Shown: positions 1-10,306, counted from the first letter of the stretch. The stretch: DNA of 64,000 nt from an uncultured Commensalibacter sp. (GCA_946699565.1 CAMPDW010000004.1:62001-126000); one strand, 5' to 3'. Made by a program: numbers and translations. The notes: generated by a model from the sequence alone, not told the origin.

Positions 1-1229
1 ACACGTATAGAGAAAATATCCTCATAACTATCTTTCTTCATGGCTTCTGCAAGATCATAGGTTTGGTAGGCGATGGATTCTAGTGCAGCACGTGCTATAT
101 GGGCTGCAGTAGCGTTAAAGGTCAGCCCCGTAATAATCGCTTTTACATCGGGTTCCCAATGAGGGGCACCCAATCCGACAAAAGCTGGAACCATATAAAC
201 CTCATGATTGTCATTGACTTTGGTTGCCATATCATTGGTTTGGGATGCATGTGTAATTATACCAATACCATCTCTTAACCATTTAATGGCGGCACCCGCA
301 ACAAAGATGGATCCTTCAAGGGCATAGGTTGGTTTGCCATTGAAGCTATAGGCTGTCGTTGTTAACATGCGATTTTTAGAGGTAACGATTTTATCCCCTG
401 TGTTTAGCAACATAAAGCATCCTGTTCCATAGGTTGCTTTGACCATACCAGGTTCAAAACAGGCTTGACCTATTAATGCAGCTTGCTGATCTCCAGCCAT
501 GCCCATAATGGGAATAGAGGTTCCAAATAAGTCTGGATCCGTTGTACCAAATAAAGTGCTATTATCTTTTACTTTAGGTAAAATAGAAGCGGGAATATTG
601 AAGATTTTAAGTAATTCCAGATCCCATGATTGTGTTTGTATGTTAAAAAGAAGAGTTCGGCTTGCATTGGTTGCATCTGTTGCATGAACCTTGCCACCTG
701 TTAAACGCCATAAAAGAAAGCTGTCAATTGTACCAAAAGCTAATTTACCACGTTCAGCTTCTGTCCTAATATTTGGAATATTATCCAATATCCAAGCGAT
801 TTTTGTTGCTGAGAAATAAGGATCAAGAAGCAAACCTGTTTTTTTGTAAATTATTTTTTCTAATTCTTCCTCTTTTAAGGCTCTGCACAGATTTGCTGTA
901 CGACGATCCTGCCAAACGATAGCATTGTAAACGGGCTTTCCTGTCTGACGATTCCAGATAACAACAGTTTCACGTTGATTGGTAATGCCGATGGCAGCAA
1001 TTTCATTTGTTTTGCTTTCTAGAGAAGCTTTGCTAATAGCGTTCTTGATTGTATAAATAGCATCATTCCAAATATCTTCTGGATTATGTTCAACCCAGCC
1101 AAGTTGAGGATAATGTTGGGTAAATTCACGTCGGCTTAATGATATTTCATGACCTTCTGTATTGAAAATAATTGAACGTGTTGATGTTGTTCCTTGGTCA
1201 AGAGCAATAATATAATTTGCGTTTTGCAT
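1..1229 (-). CDS. glpK: Glycerol kinase, C-terminus cut by window edge
   Basis: ATP-dependent phosphorylation of glycerol to sn-glycerol 3-phosphate in the cytoplasm, the first step of glycerol catabolism. The reverse strand reads from ATG with the FGGY-kinase start [16 protein letters not shown], then the [28 protein letters not shown] region split over the substrate site, and later the [14 protein letters not shown] and [18 protein letters not shown] segments. About 409 codons are present; the family is near 500 residues, so roughly the last fifth lies outside the window. It is the third gene of a leftward glpD-glpF-glpK operon, starting 24 bp after the ancestral glpF stop. The visible part shows no lesion. 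Confidence 0.93.
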   Translation of the reverse strand, partial: MQNANYIIALDQGTTSTRSIIFNTEGHEISLSRREFTQHYPQLGWVEHNPEDIWNDAIYTIKNAISKASLESKTNEIAAIGITNQRETVVIWNRQTGKPVYNAIVWQDRRTANLCRALKEEELEKIIYKKTGLLLDPYFSATKIAWILDNIPNIRTEAERGKLAFGTIDSFLLWRLTGGKVHATDATNASRTLLFNIQTQSWDLELLKIFNIPASILPKVKDNSTLFGTTDPDLFGTSIPIMGMAGDQQAALIGQACFEPGMVKATYGTGCFMLLNTGDKIVTSKNRMLTTTAYSFNGKPTYALEGSIFVAGAAIKWLRDGIGIITHASQTNDMATKVNDNHEVYMVPAFVGLGAPHWEPDVKAIITGLTFNATAAHIARAALESIAYQTYDLAEAMKKDSYEDIFSIR

Positions 1230-1253
1230 AATATTGAATCCGGTTTGATAAAA

Positions 1254-2042
1254 TCAGGATGAGCGTGCGAGAAAAGGTTTAATAAATAATTGATAGGCAC
1301 CACCTCCGACGACTCCTCCTAAAAGAGGTCCACAAATTGGTTCCCACTAATAAGAAGGTAATCCAGGAAATGCAGACGGTCCCCAGCCAGCTAGATAAAA
1401 AAAGATACGGGGACCAAGATCATGTGCTGGGTTAATTGCCCATCCTTCAAGATATCCTACTGATGCACTAATTGCAGCAACTACAAGGCCAATAATCAAG
1501 GCACCACTATTTGCCTGTGGGGCGGTTGTGTTATATTCATCAGTAATGGCAAAAATACTGAAAACTAGAAATGCAGTTAAAAGAATTTCGTTGCAAAAAG
1601 CATGTATAGGTGTAATGACTAATCCTGGTGACGTGATGAAAACGCCAGTACCTCCCCCCAGAGGACGTGTAAGATGATGAATATTGTTATAATAATCAAT
1701 AACGGAATAATACATGCAATAAACCAAACCACCACCATAGATTCCCCAAAAAATTTGTGCAATCATATAAGGAGGTACTTTTATCCAGGAAAAATTGCGA
1801 AATAAGGCAAAGGCTAACGTTACTGCAGGATTAGCATGTGTTCCACTGATACTTTCAGTAACGTAAATTGCGAAAGTTACTGATAAACCCCAACCGATTG
1901 CAACGCCCCAATAAGCATTTTGGTAAGGGCTTGGATCGTACATAAGAAGCATTGCAGCTGCGGAACAGCCAATAAAGGTAATAATTGCAACAGCAATTGC
2001 TTCAGAAATAAGTTCTCCAATAAAACTTTTTATCGTTTGCAT
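1254..2042 (-). pseudogene. glpF: Glycerol facilitator (aquaglyceroporin) with in-frame amber codon
   Basis: Inner-membrane channel for glycerol uptake. The reverse strand encodes 231 residues with the two MIP half-helix motifs (ANPAVTLAF near residue 70 and INPAHDLGPR near 205) and about five membrane segments. Codon 232 is TAG (1347-1349). The same frame then continues for 30 codons (WEPICGPLLGGVVGGGAY and on) to a TGA at 1254, which is clearly the family's last membrane helix. The second motif also reads NPAHD where aquaglyceroporins have NPARD, so the selectivity-filter arginine is His207 (CAT, one G-to-A change from CGT). The gene sits 15 bp after glpD and 24 bp before glpK. It is most likely inactivated; amber readthrough or a base-calling error remain possible. 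Confidence 0.8.
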
Positions 2043-2057
2043 AGAGTATTGGCTTTC

Positions 2058-3578
2058 CTAATTAAAGGTTTCACTGATTTTTTGTAAATATTGAGCAAGT
2101 TTTTCTTGTTCATCCTTGGAGAAATTCAGTCCAAGTTTTGTTCTTCTCCATAAAATATCTTCTACAGATTGGGCCCATTCATTTTTGACTAAATAATCAA
2201 CCTCGTTTTGGGTTAAGCCATGACTAAAATCGATTCCCATCTCTTGTTTATTGGTTGCGCTATTGATAATTTTGATTGAATCCGTACCATAGCTATGGGC
2301 TATTCGTTTTGCTGTGATTTCATCAAGAAAAAGAACTGTAGAGCGGAAATTTTGGTAAAATATATTGAAATTACCATTTGTAATATTACCACCAGGAAGA
2401 GGAGTCGTATTGGTCCAGTTTTTGCGTGTAAAATTGAAAAATTTTTCTAATTTTTCCATGCCATGTTCTGCAAGACGACGGTAGGTTGTAATTTTACCGC
2501 CAAAAATAGAAAGTAAAGGTGCCTGTCCATTTTCTTCATTAAGGTCAAGATGATAATCTCTAGTTACGGCGGAAACATTGCTGGAAGCATTGTCATATAA
2601 TGGACGGACGCCTGAATAATTCCAGATTACATCTTTTGGGGTAATGTTTTTGTTGAAATAATTATTGATTGATTTACAGAGGTATTCCGTTTCATTTTCG
2701 TTAATTTTCGGTAAAATATCTGGTGATTTATCCCAGGAAATATCGGTTGTACCAATTAATGTGAATTCTTCATGATAAGGAATGGTAAAAACAATTCTTT
2801 TATCATCATTTTGGAGGATATAAGCTTGTGGTCCATCGAAAAGCTTTTTAACAACAATATGGCTTCCTTTAACAAGGCGAATATTCATTTTACTTTGTAC
2901 ATGAAATTTATTTTGTAGAAGTTCTGCAACCCATGGTCCAGCAGCATTAACAATAACTTTTGCTGTTAGGGTTATTATTTGTTTTGTTGTATTATCTTGA
3001 ATTGTTGCTATCCAAAATTCTTTTGAACGTTGAGCTCCAATAAGTTTGGTTTGAGTTCGGATATTAGCACCTAGCATAGAGGCACCTTTGGCGTTTAAAA
3101 TAACAAGGCGGCTATCATCAACAGCACAGTCTGAATAGGTAAACCCTTTTTTGATATCCTTTCTTAGAGGTTGTCCATAGGGAGATGTTTGAAGGGAAAT
3201 AAGTTTTGAATTAGGTAATTTTGGATGGCTTGCCAAATGGTCATACATGAATAATCCGATTCGAATCATCCATGCAGGCCGAATGGAATTCCGATGTGGG
3301 AATACAAATTCCAGTGGATAAATAATATGAGAAGCTAAGTTCAGAAGACGCTCACGTTCCTGTAAAGCCTCGCGAACCAAACGAAATTCATAATATTCAA
3401 GATAACGTAAGCCACCATGAATTAGTTTTGTACTTGCAGAAGAGGTATGACTTGCTAAGTCATCTTTTTCTATAAGTAAAACTTTGAGTCCACGTCCTGC
3501 CGCATCTCGGGCAATACCTGTTCCATTGATGCCACCACCAACAATTAAAAGATCATAAGTTGAAGGTTGGGTGTTCAT
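2058..3578 (-). CDS. glpD: Aerobic glycerol-3-phosphate dehydrogenase
   Basis: FAD-dependent, membrane-associated oxidation of glycerol 3-phosphate to dihydroxyacetone phosphate, passing electrons to quinone. The 506 residues begin with a dinucleotide-binding fold (LLIVGGGINGTGIARDAAGRG, residues about 10-30, and the acidic end IEKDD), followed by the GlpD signature TSSASTKLIHGGLRYLEYYE near residue 45-65 and the C-terminal GlpD helical domain ending in RRTKLGL. Length matches the family. An AGGAG ribosome site lies 8 bp before the ATG. First gene of the leftward glycerol operon; its promoter must lie in the AT-rich 189 bp between it and folC. Intact, unlike glpF beside it. Confidence 0.96.
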   Translation of the reverse strand: MNTQPSTYDLLIVGGGINGTGIARDAAGRGLKVLLIEKDDLASHTSSASTKLIHGGLRYLEYYEFRLVREALQERERLLNLASHIIYPLEFVFPHRNSIRPAWMIRIGLFMYDHLASHPKLPNSKLISLQTSPYGQPLRKDIKKGFTYSDCAVDDSRLVILNAKGASMLGANIRTQTKLIGAQRSKEFWIATIQDNTTKQIITLTAKVIVNAAGPWVAELLQNKFHVQSKMNIRLVKGSHIVVKKLFDGPQAYILQNDDKRIVFTIPYHEEFTLIGTTDISWDKSPDILPKINENETEYLCKSINNYFNKNITPKDVIWNYSGVRPLYDNASSNVSAVTRDYHLDLNEENGQAPLLSIFGGKITTYRRLAEHGMEKLEKFFNFTRKNWTNTTPLPGGNITNGNFNIFYQNFRSTVLFLDEITAKRIAHSYGTDSIKIINSATNKQEMGIDFSHGLTQNEVDYLVKNEWAQSVEDILWRRTKLGLNFSKDEQEKLAQYLQKISETFN

Positions 3579-3767
3579 TGTTAATCTCCTGAAAACATAT
3601 TTTAGTTATAATTTAATTTTTTAATACGATTTCAGTTGATATTAAATATCAAGTAAGAATCAGCCTTAATTACACTATTCTTAGTAAAGTATAGTTGATA
3701 ATAAAGTATAAATTTAAAATTAATGATAAAAAATATTGATATTATAAGTAGCTGTACTTATTAATTA

Positions 3768-5072
3768 CTAATTTGGTTTCCATCCATTTTGTTTTAAAAC
3801 GCTTCCAGCCAAATAAAGACTGCCACAAATAAGGACTCGATAAGGTTTGTTTTCTTTATTTTGCAAATAGCGTAATGCGTTTTGAACGGTTCCCCCAGAA
3901 AGAGCATGATTTTTTGATGCATGAATAATATGTTCAATAGGCATGGCAAGATGTTGGTCAGGTTCAGCAACAGCTTGAATTGATGTACTTAATGGAATGA
4001 GAGGGGCAAGAAAAGCATCAGAATTTTTATTATTTTTCATTCCGACAATAAGGTGAAGTGGTTTATCCTGCCATTCTTTTTGAACAAAACGAGCAAGAAT
4101 TTGACCTGCATCTGCATTATGTCCTCCGTCTAACCATAATTCAGAGTTAGGTGAAAGGTAATGGGTTAATTTGCCATATAAACGTTGCAAGCGTGCTGGC
4201 CATTGTGCTTCTGTAATGCCTTGCCAAGCTGGTTCAGGAATATTTAGATTTGTTGCTCGTAAGGTTGCGATTGCAAGACCTGCATTTTTGATTTGATGGC
4301 TTCCTATTAGATTTGGCAAAGGGAGATTTAGGTTTCCTTTGGCATCTTTGTAATGAAGATCATGTCCTAATAATTGAATGTCCCAGTCTTTTCCTTGAAT
4401 AAAAATAGGGGCGTGTTGATTTTTGGCTTCGTTTCTCAAAATTTTAAGGATTTCAAAGTTTTGGTTATAAGTGATAACAGGGGTAAATTTTTTAATAATA
4501 CCTGCTTTTTCTTTTGCAATCAAAGTTAAACTATTACCAAGAAAAGCCTCATGATCCATGGATATTGATGTAATGGCACTTGCAATCGGGTTGATGATAT
4601 TGGTTGCGTCAAAACGACCTCCTAGTCCTACTTCTATAATTGCTAGATCAGCGGGGTGTTTAGTAAATAATAAAAAGGCGGCGACTGTCAATATTTCAAA
4701 AATGGTAATAGGTTGCTGATTATTGATTTGTTCAATATAGGATAAAGTTTCAGATAATTCATTTTCATCAATAAGTTTTCCAGCAATGCGAAAGCGTTCT
4801 GTCACATCAATTAAATGTGGGGATGTAGAAACATGAACTTTCCATCCAGCCTTTTCACCAATGGCACGTAAAAAAGCACAAGTACTGCCTTTACCATTTG
4901 TTCCAGCAACATGAATTGTGGGTGGGAGACGTTGTTCAGGGTTCCCTAAATCTTTTAGAAGTCGTTTTAATCGATCTAGAGACAAATCAATTAAAGCAGG
5001 GTAAAGTTGATTAAGACGTTCAAGAATTTGACCTGAACGCCCAGAAAATTCTGTTAAAATAGAAGAGTTCAT
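3768..5072 (-). CDS. folC: Bifunctional folylpolyglutamate / dihydrofolate synthase
   Basis: Adds glutamate to dihydropteroate and to folates (tetrahydrofolate biosynthesis), cytoplasmic, Mur-ligase fold. The P-loop HVAGTNGKGSTCAFLRAIG lies near residues 53-70, the IEVGLGGRFDATN motif near 145, SMDHEAFLG (divalent cation binding) near 170, and the C-terminal ligase domain holds the DGGHNADAG motif near 315. At 434 residues it is a normal length. It starts 5 bp after the accD stop, so it is translated as the last gene of a trpB-trpA-accD-folC run, an order common in alphaproteobacteria. Confidence 0.95.
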   Translation of the reverse strand: MNSSILTEFSGRSGQILERLNQLYPALIDLSLDRLKRLLKDLGNPEQRLPPTIHVAGTNGKGSTCAFLRAIGEKAGWKVHVSTSPHLIDVTERFRIAGKLIDENELSETLSYIEQINNQQPITIFEILTVAAFLLFTKHPADLAIIEVGLGGRFDATNIINPIASAITSISMDHEAFLGNSLTLIAKEKAGIIKKFTPVITYNQNFEILKILRNEAKNQHAPIFIQGKDWDIQLLGHDLHYKDAKGNLNLPLPNLIGSHQIKNAGLAIATLRATNLNIPEPAWQGITEAQWPARLQRLYGKLTHYLSPNSELWLDGGHNADAGQILARFVQKEWQDKPLHLIVGMKNNKNSDAFLAPLIPLSTSIQAVAEPDQHLAMPIEHIIHASKNHALSGGTVQNALRYLQNKENKPYRVLICGSLYLAGSVLKQNGWKPN

Positions 5073-5077
5073 AAAAA

Positions 5078-5938
5078 TTATGCTGATTGAAGTTTAGTGT
5101 TACATAATAAACTGATAAGTTTGGCAAGTGTTTCGCGCATATTGGTTCTTTTGACAACCATGTCAATCATTCCATGATTAAGGAGATATTCTGAACGTTG
5201 AAATCCTTCTGGAAGCTTTTCATGAACAGTATTTTCAATAACACGAGGGCCAGCAAAACCAATAAGAGCGTTGGGTTCGGCGATATGAATATCCCCCAGC
5301 ATGGCAAAAGAAGCAGTAACACCCCCTGTTGTTGGGTTTGTGAAAACAACAATATAGGGGATCTTGGCTTCTTTTAACATTTCGACAGCGATAACTGTTC
5401 GGGGCATTTGCATAAGACTGATCATACCTTCTTGCATTCTTGCCCCACCAGAAGCCGTAAAAACAATTAAAGGGGATTGTTGTAAAAGGGATAGACGTGC
5501 TGCCGCAATGAATCCTTCTCCAAAAGCAGCTCCCATGGTACCAGCCATAAATTCAAAAGCCATAATAGCAACAACTGCTTTTTGTTGTAAGATTGTCCCG
5601 TGGGCTACAGTGATTGATTCTTCAAGTTGTGACTTTGTACGATTTTCTTTCAAACGATCCGTATAGCGTTTTTTATCCTTAAAATTCAAGGGATCAACAG
5701 GCATTTTAGGCAGATCAATACAGGTATAAGAATCTTTGTCAAAAGTCCATTCTAGACGTTCTTTGACAGTTGCGCGCATGTGATGTCCGCAATGGGGGCA
5801 AATATTTAAATTTTTTTGCAAATCTTTTATTAATAACATTTGACCACAGGCTTCACAATTGGTCCATAAATTATCAGGTATATCTTTTTTTAAAAGTCCC
5901 TGAATTCTAGGACGAACATATTCAGTAAGCCAGCTCAT
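5078..5938 (-). CDS. accD: Acetyl-CoA carboxylase carboxyltransferase subunit beta
   Basis: Beta half of the carboxyltransferase that makes malonyl-CoA for fatty acid synthesis; partners AccA, AccB and AccC are not in this window. The N-terminal zinc ribbon is visible as Cys28, Cys31, Cys47 and Cys50. The crotonase-like core follows, with FMAGTMGAAFGEGF, ASGGARMQEGMISLMQM and NPTTGGVTASFAMLGD. At 286 residues it matches the family. It lies between trpA (43 bp upstream) and folC (5 bp downstream) in the same leftward transcript. Confidence 0.97.
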   Translation of the reverse strand: MSWLTEYVRPRIQGLLKKDIPDNLWTNCEACGQMLLIKDLQKNLNICPHCGHHMRATVKERLEWTFDKDSYTCIDLPKMPVDPLNFKDKKRYTDRLKENRTKSQLEESITVAHGTILQQKAVVAIMAFEFMAGTMGAAFGEGFIAAARLSLLQQSPLIVFTASGGARMQEGMISLMQMPRTVIAVEMLKEAKIPYIVVFTNPTTGGVTASFAMLGDIHIAEPNALIGFAGPRVIENTVHEKLPEGFQRSEYLLNHGMIDMVVKRTNMRETLAKLISLLCNTKLQSA

Positions 5939-5981
5939 AATTAATCTTTCATAAATTAATGGATAGAAATTGAATAAAAAT

Positions 5982-6794
5982 CTATAAAGTATTTTCTGCT
6001 AATATTGAGACATGTTGAATAACTTTTTCAACTGTATCAATGGTTGGATGGTTATCTTGATCCAATGTTGATTCCAATGTTTTTAACAGAGCTGAGGCAA
6101 CTACAGCTGCATCAGCTTGTTTTACTGCATTTCTGACATGTTTAGGTGTTGAAATACCAAAACCTACCGCAATAGGAAGATCAGAAACGGATCGGATAAT
6201 AGGAATGGTTTTTTTTAAATTCTTTTGAGATGCAGTTTTAGCGCCCGTGACACCAGTAATACTGATATAATAAATAAACCCACTTGCATCTTTTAAAATC
6301 ATTTTAAGACGTTCTTGAGGGGTGACGGGAGTAACTAGGCGAATAAGATCCAGATGGTGTTTTTTGGCATAAGTCTGAATACAATTTAATTCTTCATAAG
6401 GCATATCAACAATGATTAATCCATCAACACCAGCCTGTTCAGCATCTTGGCAGAAAGTTTCATAACCATAATGTTCGATGGGATTAACATATCCCATTAA
6501 AATAATAGGTGTCATCTGATTTTCTTGTCGAAATTCTCTAACCATTTGAAATGTTTTTTGCATAGTTGTTCCAGCTTTTAAGGAACGACTTGCCGCCGCC
6601 TGAACCGTTGGACCATCCGCCATTGGGTCACTGAAAGGCATACCGATTTCGATAAGATCTGCTCCAGCGATTGGCATTGCTTTTAGAAGGGTTAAAGCGG
6701 TTTGATAATCAGGATCACCAGATTCTATATAAGGGATAAAAGCCCCGCGTTTTTTACGTTTCAAATTTTTAAAACAAGATGCAATACGGCTCAT
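5982..6794 (-). CDS. trpA: Tryptophan synthase alpha chain
   Basis: Cleaves indole-3-glycerol phosphate to indole and glyceraldehyde 3-phosphate; indole is channelled to TrpB. TIM-barrel protein of 270 residues. The catalytic pair falls at the same numbers as in the enterobacterial enzyme: Glu49 in [12 protein letters not shown] and Asp60 in DPMADGP. Phosphate-binding glycines are visible in SITGVTGAK and VGFGIST. Its ATG overlaps the trpB stop by 4 bp (ATGA), indicating translational coupling and balanced production of the two subunits. Confidence 0.97.
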   Translation of the reverse strand: MSRIASCFKNLKRKKRGAFIPYIESGDPDYQTALTLLKAMPIAGADLIEIGMPFSDPMADGPTVQAAASRSLKAGTTMQKTFQMVREFRQENQMTPIILMGYVNPIEHYGYETFCQDAEQAGVDGLIIVDMPYEELNCIQTYAKKHHLDLIRLVTPVTPQERLKMILKDASGFIYYISITGVTGAKTASQKNLKKTIPIIRSVSDLPIAVGFGISTPKHVRNAVKQADAAVVASALLKTLESTLDQDNHPTIDTVEKVIQHVSILAENTL

Positions 6795-8017
6795 ATTTTA
6801 ACTCCTAAATATTTAGCGACATTGTCGATATCTTTATCTCCTCGTCCTGATAAATTCACAATTAGAATATCTTTTTGTTGCATCGTGGGTGCAATTTTTA
6901 AGGCATGTGCAAGTGCATGAGAGCTTTCTAAAGCTGGGATAATTCCTTCTTTGGTTGTGCATTTTTGAAAAGCATCAACAGCTTCATCATCATTAATGGC
7001 AACATATTGAATTCGTTTTATATCATGAAGCCATGAATGTTCTGGACCAACCCCAGGATAGTCCAATCCAGCACTGATACTGTAAGGTTCCGTAATCTGT
7101 CCATCATCATCTTGTAGTAAATAGGTGCGGTTTCCATGCAATACTCCTGGAGATCCTCGTTCAATAGAGGCAGCTGTTTCACCACTATCCAGACCTTTAC
7201 CACCTGCCTCAACCCCAATTAAGGAGACAGAAGGGTCATCGAGGAAGGGATGGAAAATACCTATTGCATTTGACCCCCCCCCAACAGCTGCAATAATCGT
7301 ATTAGGTAATTTTCCTTCTGCTTCTATAATTTGGTCTTTGGTTTCATTGCCAATGATACATTGGAAATCTCTGACCATTGCCGGGTATGGATGGGGACCT
7401 GCAGCGGTACCCATAAGGTAATAACTATTATGAACATTGGTGACCCAATCTCTTAAACCTTCATTAATAGCATCTTTTAAAGTGGCATTACCAGCTGTAA
7501 CAGGGATAATTTTTGCTCCCAGTAACTCCATACGGAAAACATTAGGTTTTTGGCGTTCAACGTCAACCCTGCCCATATAAATGACACATTCCATATTAAA
7601 TAATGCACATACTGTTGCGGTTGCAACACCATGTTGACCAGCCCCAGTTTCAGCAATAATACGTGTTTTTCCCATACGCCGGGCTAAAAGGATTTGTCCT
7701 AATACATTATTGATTTTATGAGCACCAGTGTGGTTGAGATCTTCACGTTTTAAATAGATTTTTGCACCGTTTGCAAATTGTGTTAATTGTTTAGCAAACC
7801 ATAAAGGGCTTGGTCTTCCAACATAATGTTTTAAATAATAGTTTAATTCTTTTTGAAATTCTGGATCTTTTTGTACAGATTGATAGGCTTTTTGTAGGTT
7901 AAGAATTAAAGGGACGAGTGTTTCTGCAATAAATATCCCCCCATATTTGCCAAAATGTCCATGTTCATCAGGACCTTGACGTAAACTATTAGAGGATAGA
8001 TCAGTTTGAGACCCCAC
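6791..8017 (-). CDS. trpB: Tryptophan synthase beta chain
   Basis: PLP enzyme that condenses indole with serine to tryptophan, forming an alpha2-beta2 complex with TrpA. In the 408 residues the PLP lysine is Lys101 in [11 protein letters not shown], the cofactor phosphate loop is VGGGSNAIG, and the indole-side glutamate lies in AETGAGQHG. The start is a GTG with a TAGGAG ribosome site 6 bp upstream. First gene of the trpBA-accD-folC run. No trpF precedes it: the neighbour is divergent rho, so the other trp genes must be elsewhere. No attenuator-like leader peptide was recognised in the shared upstream region. Confidence 0.97.
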   Translation of the reverse strand: MGSQTDLSSNSLRQGPDEHGHFGKYGGIFIAETLVPLILNLQKAYQSVQKDPEFQKELNYYLKHYVGRPSPLWFAKQLTQFANGAKIYLKREDLNHTGAHKINNVLGQILLARRMGKTRIIAETGAGQHGVATATVCALFNMECVIYMGRVDVERQKPNVFRMELLGAKIIPVTAGNATLKDAINEGLRDWVTNVHNSYYLMGTAAGPHPYPAMVRDFQCIIGNETKDQIIEAEGKLPNTIIAAVGGGSNAIGIFHPFLDDPSVSLIGVEAGGKGLDSGETAASIERGSPGVLHGNRTYLLQDDDGQITEPYSISAGLDYPGVGPEHSWLHDIKRIQYVAINDDEAVDAFQKCTTKEGIIPALESSHALAHALKIAPTMQQKDILIVNLSGRGDKDIDNVAKYLGVKI

Positions 8018-8175
8018 GGTTTTCTCCTAAACAAGAATAGAACAAATGCATTAACTTATAAATATTGTGTTAAGCCTGAATGGTTTTTTATTTGTAATAA
8101 AACCGAATTATACCTTAAATTTCTTTATGAAAAAAGAGCACTAATTTTTCAATTTTATTAAAAAAATTAAAATGC

Positions 8176-8204
8176 TTGACGTTATAGATCTTTTTATTTA
8201 TAAA
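8176..8204 (+). promoter_or_regulatory. Sigma-70-type promoter for rho
   Basis: A TTGACG -35 hexamer and a TATAAA -10 hexamer are separated by exactly 17 bp, a near-consensus arrangement. Transcription would start near 8211, giving a 5' untranslated leader of about 185 nt before rho. The long leader recalls the autoregulated rho leader of enterobacteria; that comparison is inference. Confidence 0.6.
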
Positions 8205-8216
8205 TCCAATCTTATA

Positions 8217-8233
8217 TTTGATATTATATCAAA
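8217..8233. repeat. 17-bp perfect palindrome in the trpB-rho gap
   Basis: Eight-base arms TTTGATAT and ATATCAAA flank a single central T. It lies just downstream of the predicted rho transcription start, so it could be an operator or a small RNA hairpin. It looks like an FNR/ANR box (TTGAT, ATCAA), but the half-sites are 5 bp apart rather than 4, so that identity is not supported. Confidence 0.45.
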
Positions 8234-8291
8234 CTTTCCTTCGCATGAAATATGTATTTTATTTTTACATTTTTGTTTCTAGGGTGTGAAA

Positions 8292-8333
8292 ATGAAGGAT
8301 CAAAATACAATTGATTCATTTGTAAGTATTTGA
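8292..8333 (+). other. Possible 13-codon leader ORF upstream of rho
   Basis: ATG to TGA, reading MKDQNTIDSFVSI, preceded at 5 bp by AGGGTG, which could act as a ribosome site. It lies in the rho leader, 63 bp before the rho ATG. With this base composition such a short ORF can arise by chance. The rest of the 379-bp trpB-rho gap is AT-rich sequence with the promoter and palindrome listed separately and nothing else recognised. Confidence 0.2.
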
Positions 8334-8396
8334 TCGCCATATTTCCTTTCCTTTATTTATATGATTTTATTTTCTATTATATAGAGCCATTCATCT

Positions 8397-9668
8397 ATGC
8401 AACTTGCCGAACTTAAGGCGCAATCACCAGCAGAACTGCTTAACTATGCAGAAAGTTTGCAGATTGAAAATGCGTCCTCACTCCGTAAACAAGATATGAT
8501 GTTTGCTATCCTTAAAAAGCTTGCTGAGAATAATCAAGCAATTTATGGAGAGGGAACTTTAGAAATTCTTCCTGATGGTTTTGGATATTTACGATCTTCT
8601 GAATCCAATTATCTTTCAGGTCCTGATGATATTTATGTTTCTCCAGCACAATTACGTCGTTTTAGTTTGCGTACTGGGGATACAGTTTCAGGTGAAATTC
8701 GTGCACCTAAGGATGGTGAACGTTATTTTTCATTGTTAAAAATTGATACAATTAATTATCAGGATCCAGAAGTTGTTCGTCATCGTATTAACTTTGATGA
8801 TTTAACACCTCTTTTTCCTAATGAGCGTTTGCAAATGGAAATTCCATCCTTAATGGAAAGTAAAAATCCTAATAAAGATTTTACACCAAGAGTTATTGAT
8901 TTGGTTACGCCGATTGGTAAAGGACAACGAGCGCTTATCGTTGCACCACCAAGAACAGGTAAAACCGTTATGTTGCAAAATATTGCAACAGCAATTTCTA
9001 CCAATCATCCAGAAGTTATCTTAATTGTTCTTTTGATTGATGAACGTCCTGAAGAAGTTACCGATATGATTCGATCTGTTAAAGGCGAGGTGGTTTCTTC
9101 GACTTTTGACGAACCTGCCCATCGGCATGTACAAGTTACTGAAATGGTTTTGGAAAAAGCTAAGCGATTAGTTGAACATAAACGTGATGTAGTGATTTTG
9201 CTTGATTCTATTACACGTTTAGCCCGGGCTTACAATACTGTTGTTCCTTCATCAGGTAAGGTTTTAACGGGTGGTGTTGATGCTAATGCCTTACAACGTC
9301 CAAAACGGTTTTTTGGTGCGGCGCGTAATGTTGAAGAAGGTGGTTCCTTAACTATTATTGCGACGGCATTGATTGATACTGGAAGTCGTATGGATGAGGT
9401 CATTTTTGAAGAATTTAAAGGAACAGGTAATGCTGAGCTTGTTCTTGATCGTAAATTGGCCGATAAACGAACTTTCCCAGCAATTGATATAACTAAAAGT
9501 GGTACTCGTAAAGAGGAATTGTTGGTGGATCGTTCAAGCCTTTCAAAGATCTGGGTATTGCGTCGTATTCTAGCTCCGATGGGAACGATGGATGCAATGG
9601 ATTTTTTGCTTGATAAATTGAAATATAGCAAGAATAATCAGGATTTTTTTGATGCAATGAATACTTAA
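8397..9668 (+). CDS. rho: Transcription termination factor Rho
   Basis: Hexameric RNA helicase that ends transcription of untranslated RNA. The 423 residues contain the N-terminal Rho helix-bundle domain (about 1-45), the cold-shock-like RNA-binding domain ([17 protein letters not shown] from about residue 53), and the RecA-type motor with Walker A APPRTGKT near 183-190 and Walker [18 protein letters not shown] near 260. The Q-loop segment [15 protein letters not shown] is intact. Length fits the family. The ATG has no strong ribosome site, only a weak AGAG. Single gene between divergent trpB and convergent ogt. Confidence 0.97.
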   Translation: MQLAELKAQSPAELLNYAESLQIENASSLRKQDMMFAILKKLAENNQAIYGEGTLEILPDGFGYLRSSESNYLSGPDDIYVSPAQLRRFSLRTGDTVSGEIRAPKDGERYFSLLKIDTINYQDPEVVRHRINFDDLTPLFPNERLQMEIPSLMESKNPNKDFTPRVIDLVTPIGKGQRALIVAPPRTGKTVMLQNIATAISTNHPEVILIVLLIDERPEEVTDMIRSVKGEVVSSTFDEPAHRHVQVTEMVLEKAKRLVEHKRDVVILLDSITRLARAYNTVVPSSGKVLTGGVDANALQRPKRFFGAARNVEEGGSLTIIATALIDTGSRMDEVIFEEFKGTGNAELVLDRKLADKRTFPAIDITKSGTRKEELLVDRSSLSKIWVLRRILAPMGTMDAMDFLLDKLKYSKNNQDFFDAMNT

Positions 9669-9683
9669 AAATCGCAATATATG

Positions 9684-9720
9684 AAAAACAGAACTAGATT
9701 TTTTCTAATCCTGTTTTTTT
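9684..9720. terminator. Intrinsic terminator between convergent rho and ogt
   Basis: AAAAACAG pairs with CTGTTTTT, and TAGA with TCTA, around a loop of five T, with two mismatches in the middle of the stem. The right arm runs into seven T on the forward strand and the left arm gives a T-run on the reverse strand, so it can serve both rho and the methyltransferase gene. Confidence 0.6.
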
Positions 9721-10172
9721 TAAAGTGTATTAAATAATTTTTCTATATTCAGTAGATATTCTTTTGTTTGTAATCTTTCACCACCAGAATATCCACCTAG
9801 ATTTTGTTTTCCAATGACACGGTGACAAGGGATTAAAATTGGAATGGGATTTGAGGCATTTGCTTTGCCAACCGAGCGAGGGCTTCCTCCAGCTATTAAG
9901 GCGATTTCAGAATAAGTTTTGGTCGTACCATAAGGTATAGTTTGTAAAGCTTGCCAGATTTTTTGTTGGTAAAGAGTTCCAGAAGGATTTAAAGGCAAAT
10001 AAAATTCTTTTAATTTTCCATTGAAATAAGCTGTAATTTGACTTTGGACTTCTTTAAGAAGTGGGGTTTTTAATTCAAAATTGCCCCGGCCCCATTCAAT
10101 AGAAACAATAGCGTTATCCTTTTCTGTGATACTAAGATCACCAATTGGAGAATGAAAAGATATAAATCCCAT
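9720..10172 (-). CDS. ogt: Methylated-DNA--protein-cysteine S-methyltransferase
   Basis: Suicide repair protein that moves the alkyl group from O6-alkylguanine (and O4-alkylthymine) to its own cysteine. The acceptor is Cys116 in IPCHRVIGK, followed by the LGGYSGG binding loop; the DNA-binding helix motif YGTTKTYSEIALIAGGSPRSVGKANASNP lies in residues 81-109. At 150 residues it is an Ogt/MGMT-type protein without an Ada-like regulatory domain. It is a single leftward gene sharing a terminator with rho. Confidence 0.93.
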   Translation of the reverse strand: MGFISFHSPIGDLSITEKDNAIVSIEWGRGNFELKTPLLKEVQSQITAYFNGKLKEFYLPLNPSGTLYQQKIWQALQTIPYGTTKTYSEIALIAGGSPRSVGKANASNPIPILIPCHRVIGKQNLGGYSGGERLQTKEYLLNIEKLFNTL

Positions 10173-10306
10173 TTTTATAATCTTGCAAAAGTTATTGATA
10201 ATAAGAAGTTTAACCTTTGCAAGGTTTATAACAATTTATTTCATAGATCAACTTTTAAAAAATTGAAAATTTATGAACTAAAATAATTAATTAAGTCTAA
10301 GCTTAA

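Noticed and set aside
8217-8233. FNR/ANR box before rho (TTGAT and ATCAA half-sites)
   Set aside because: The half-sites are separated by 5 bp, not 4, and rho is not an expected target; kept only as an unassigned palindrome.
9230-9631. 133-codon open frame antisense to rho
   Set aside because: It is a shadow of the highly conserved Rho motor domain, with no ribosome site and no recognisable protein features.
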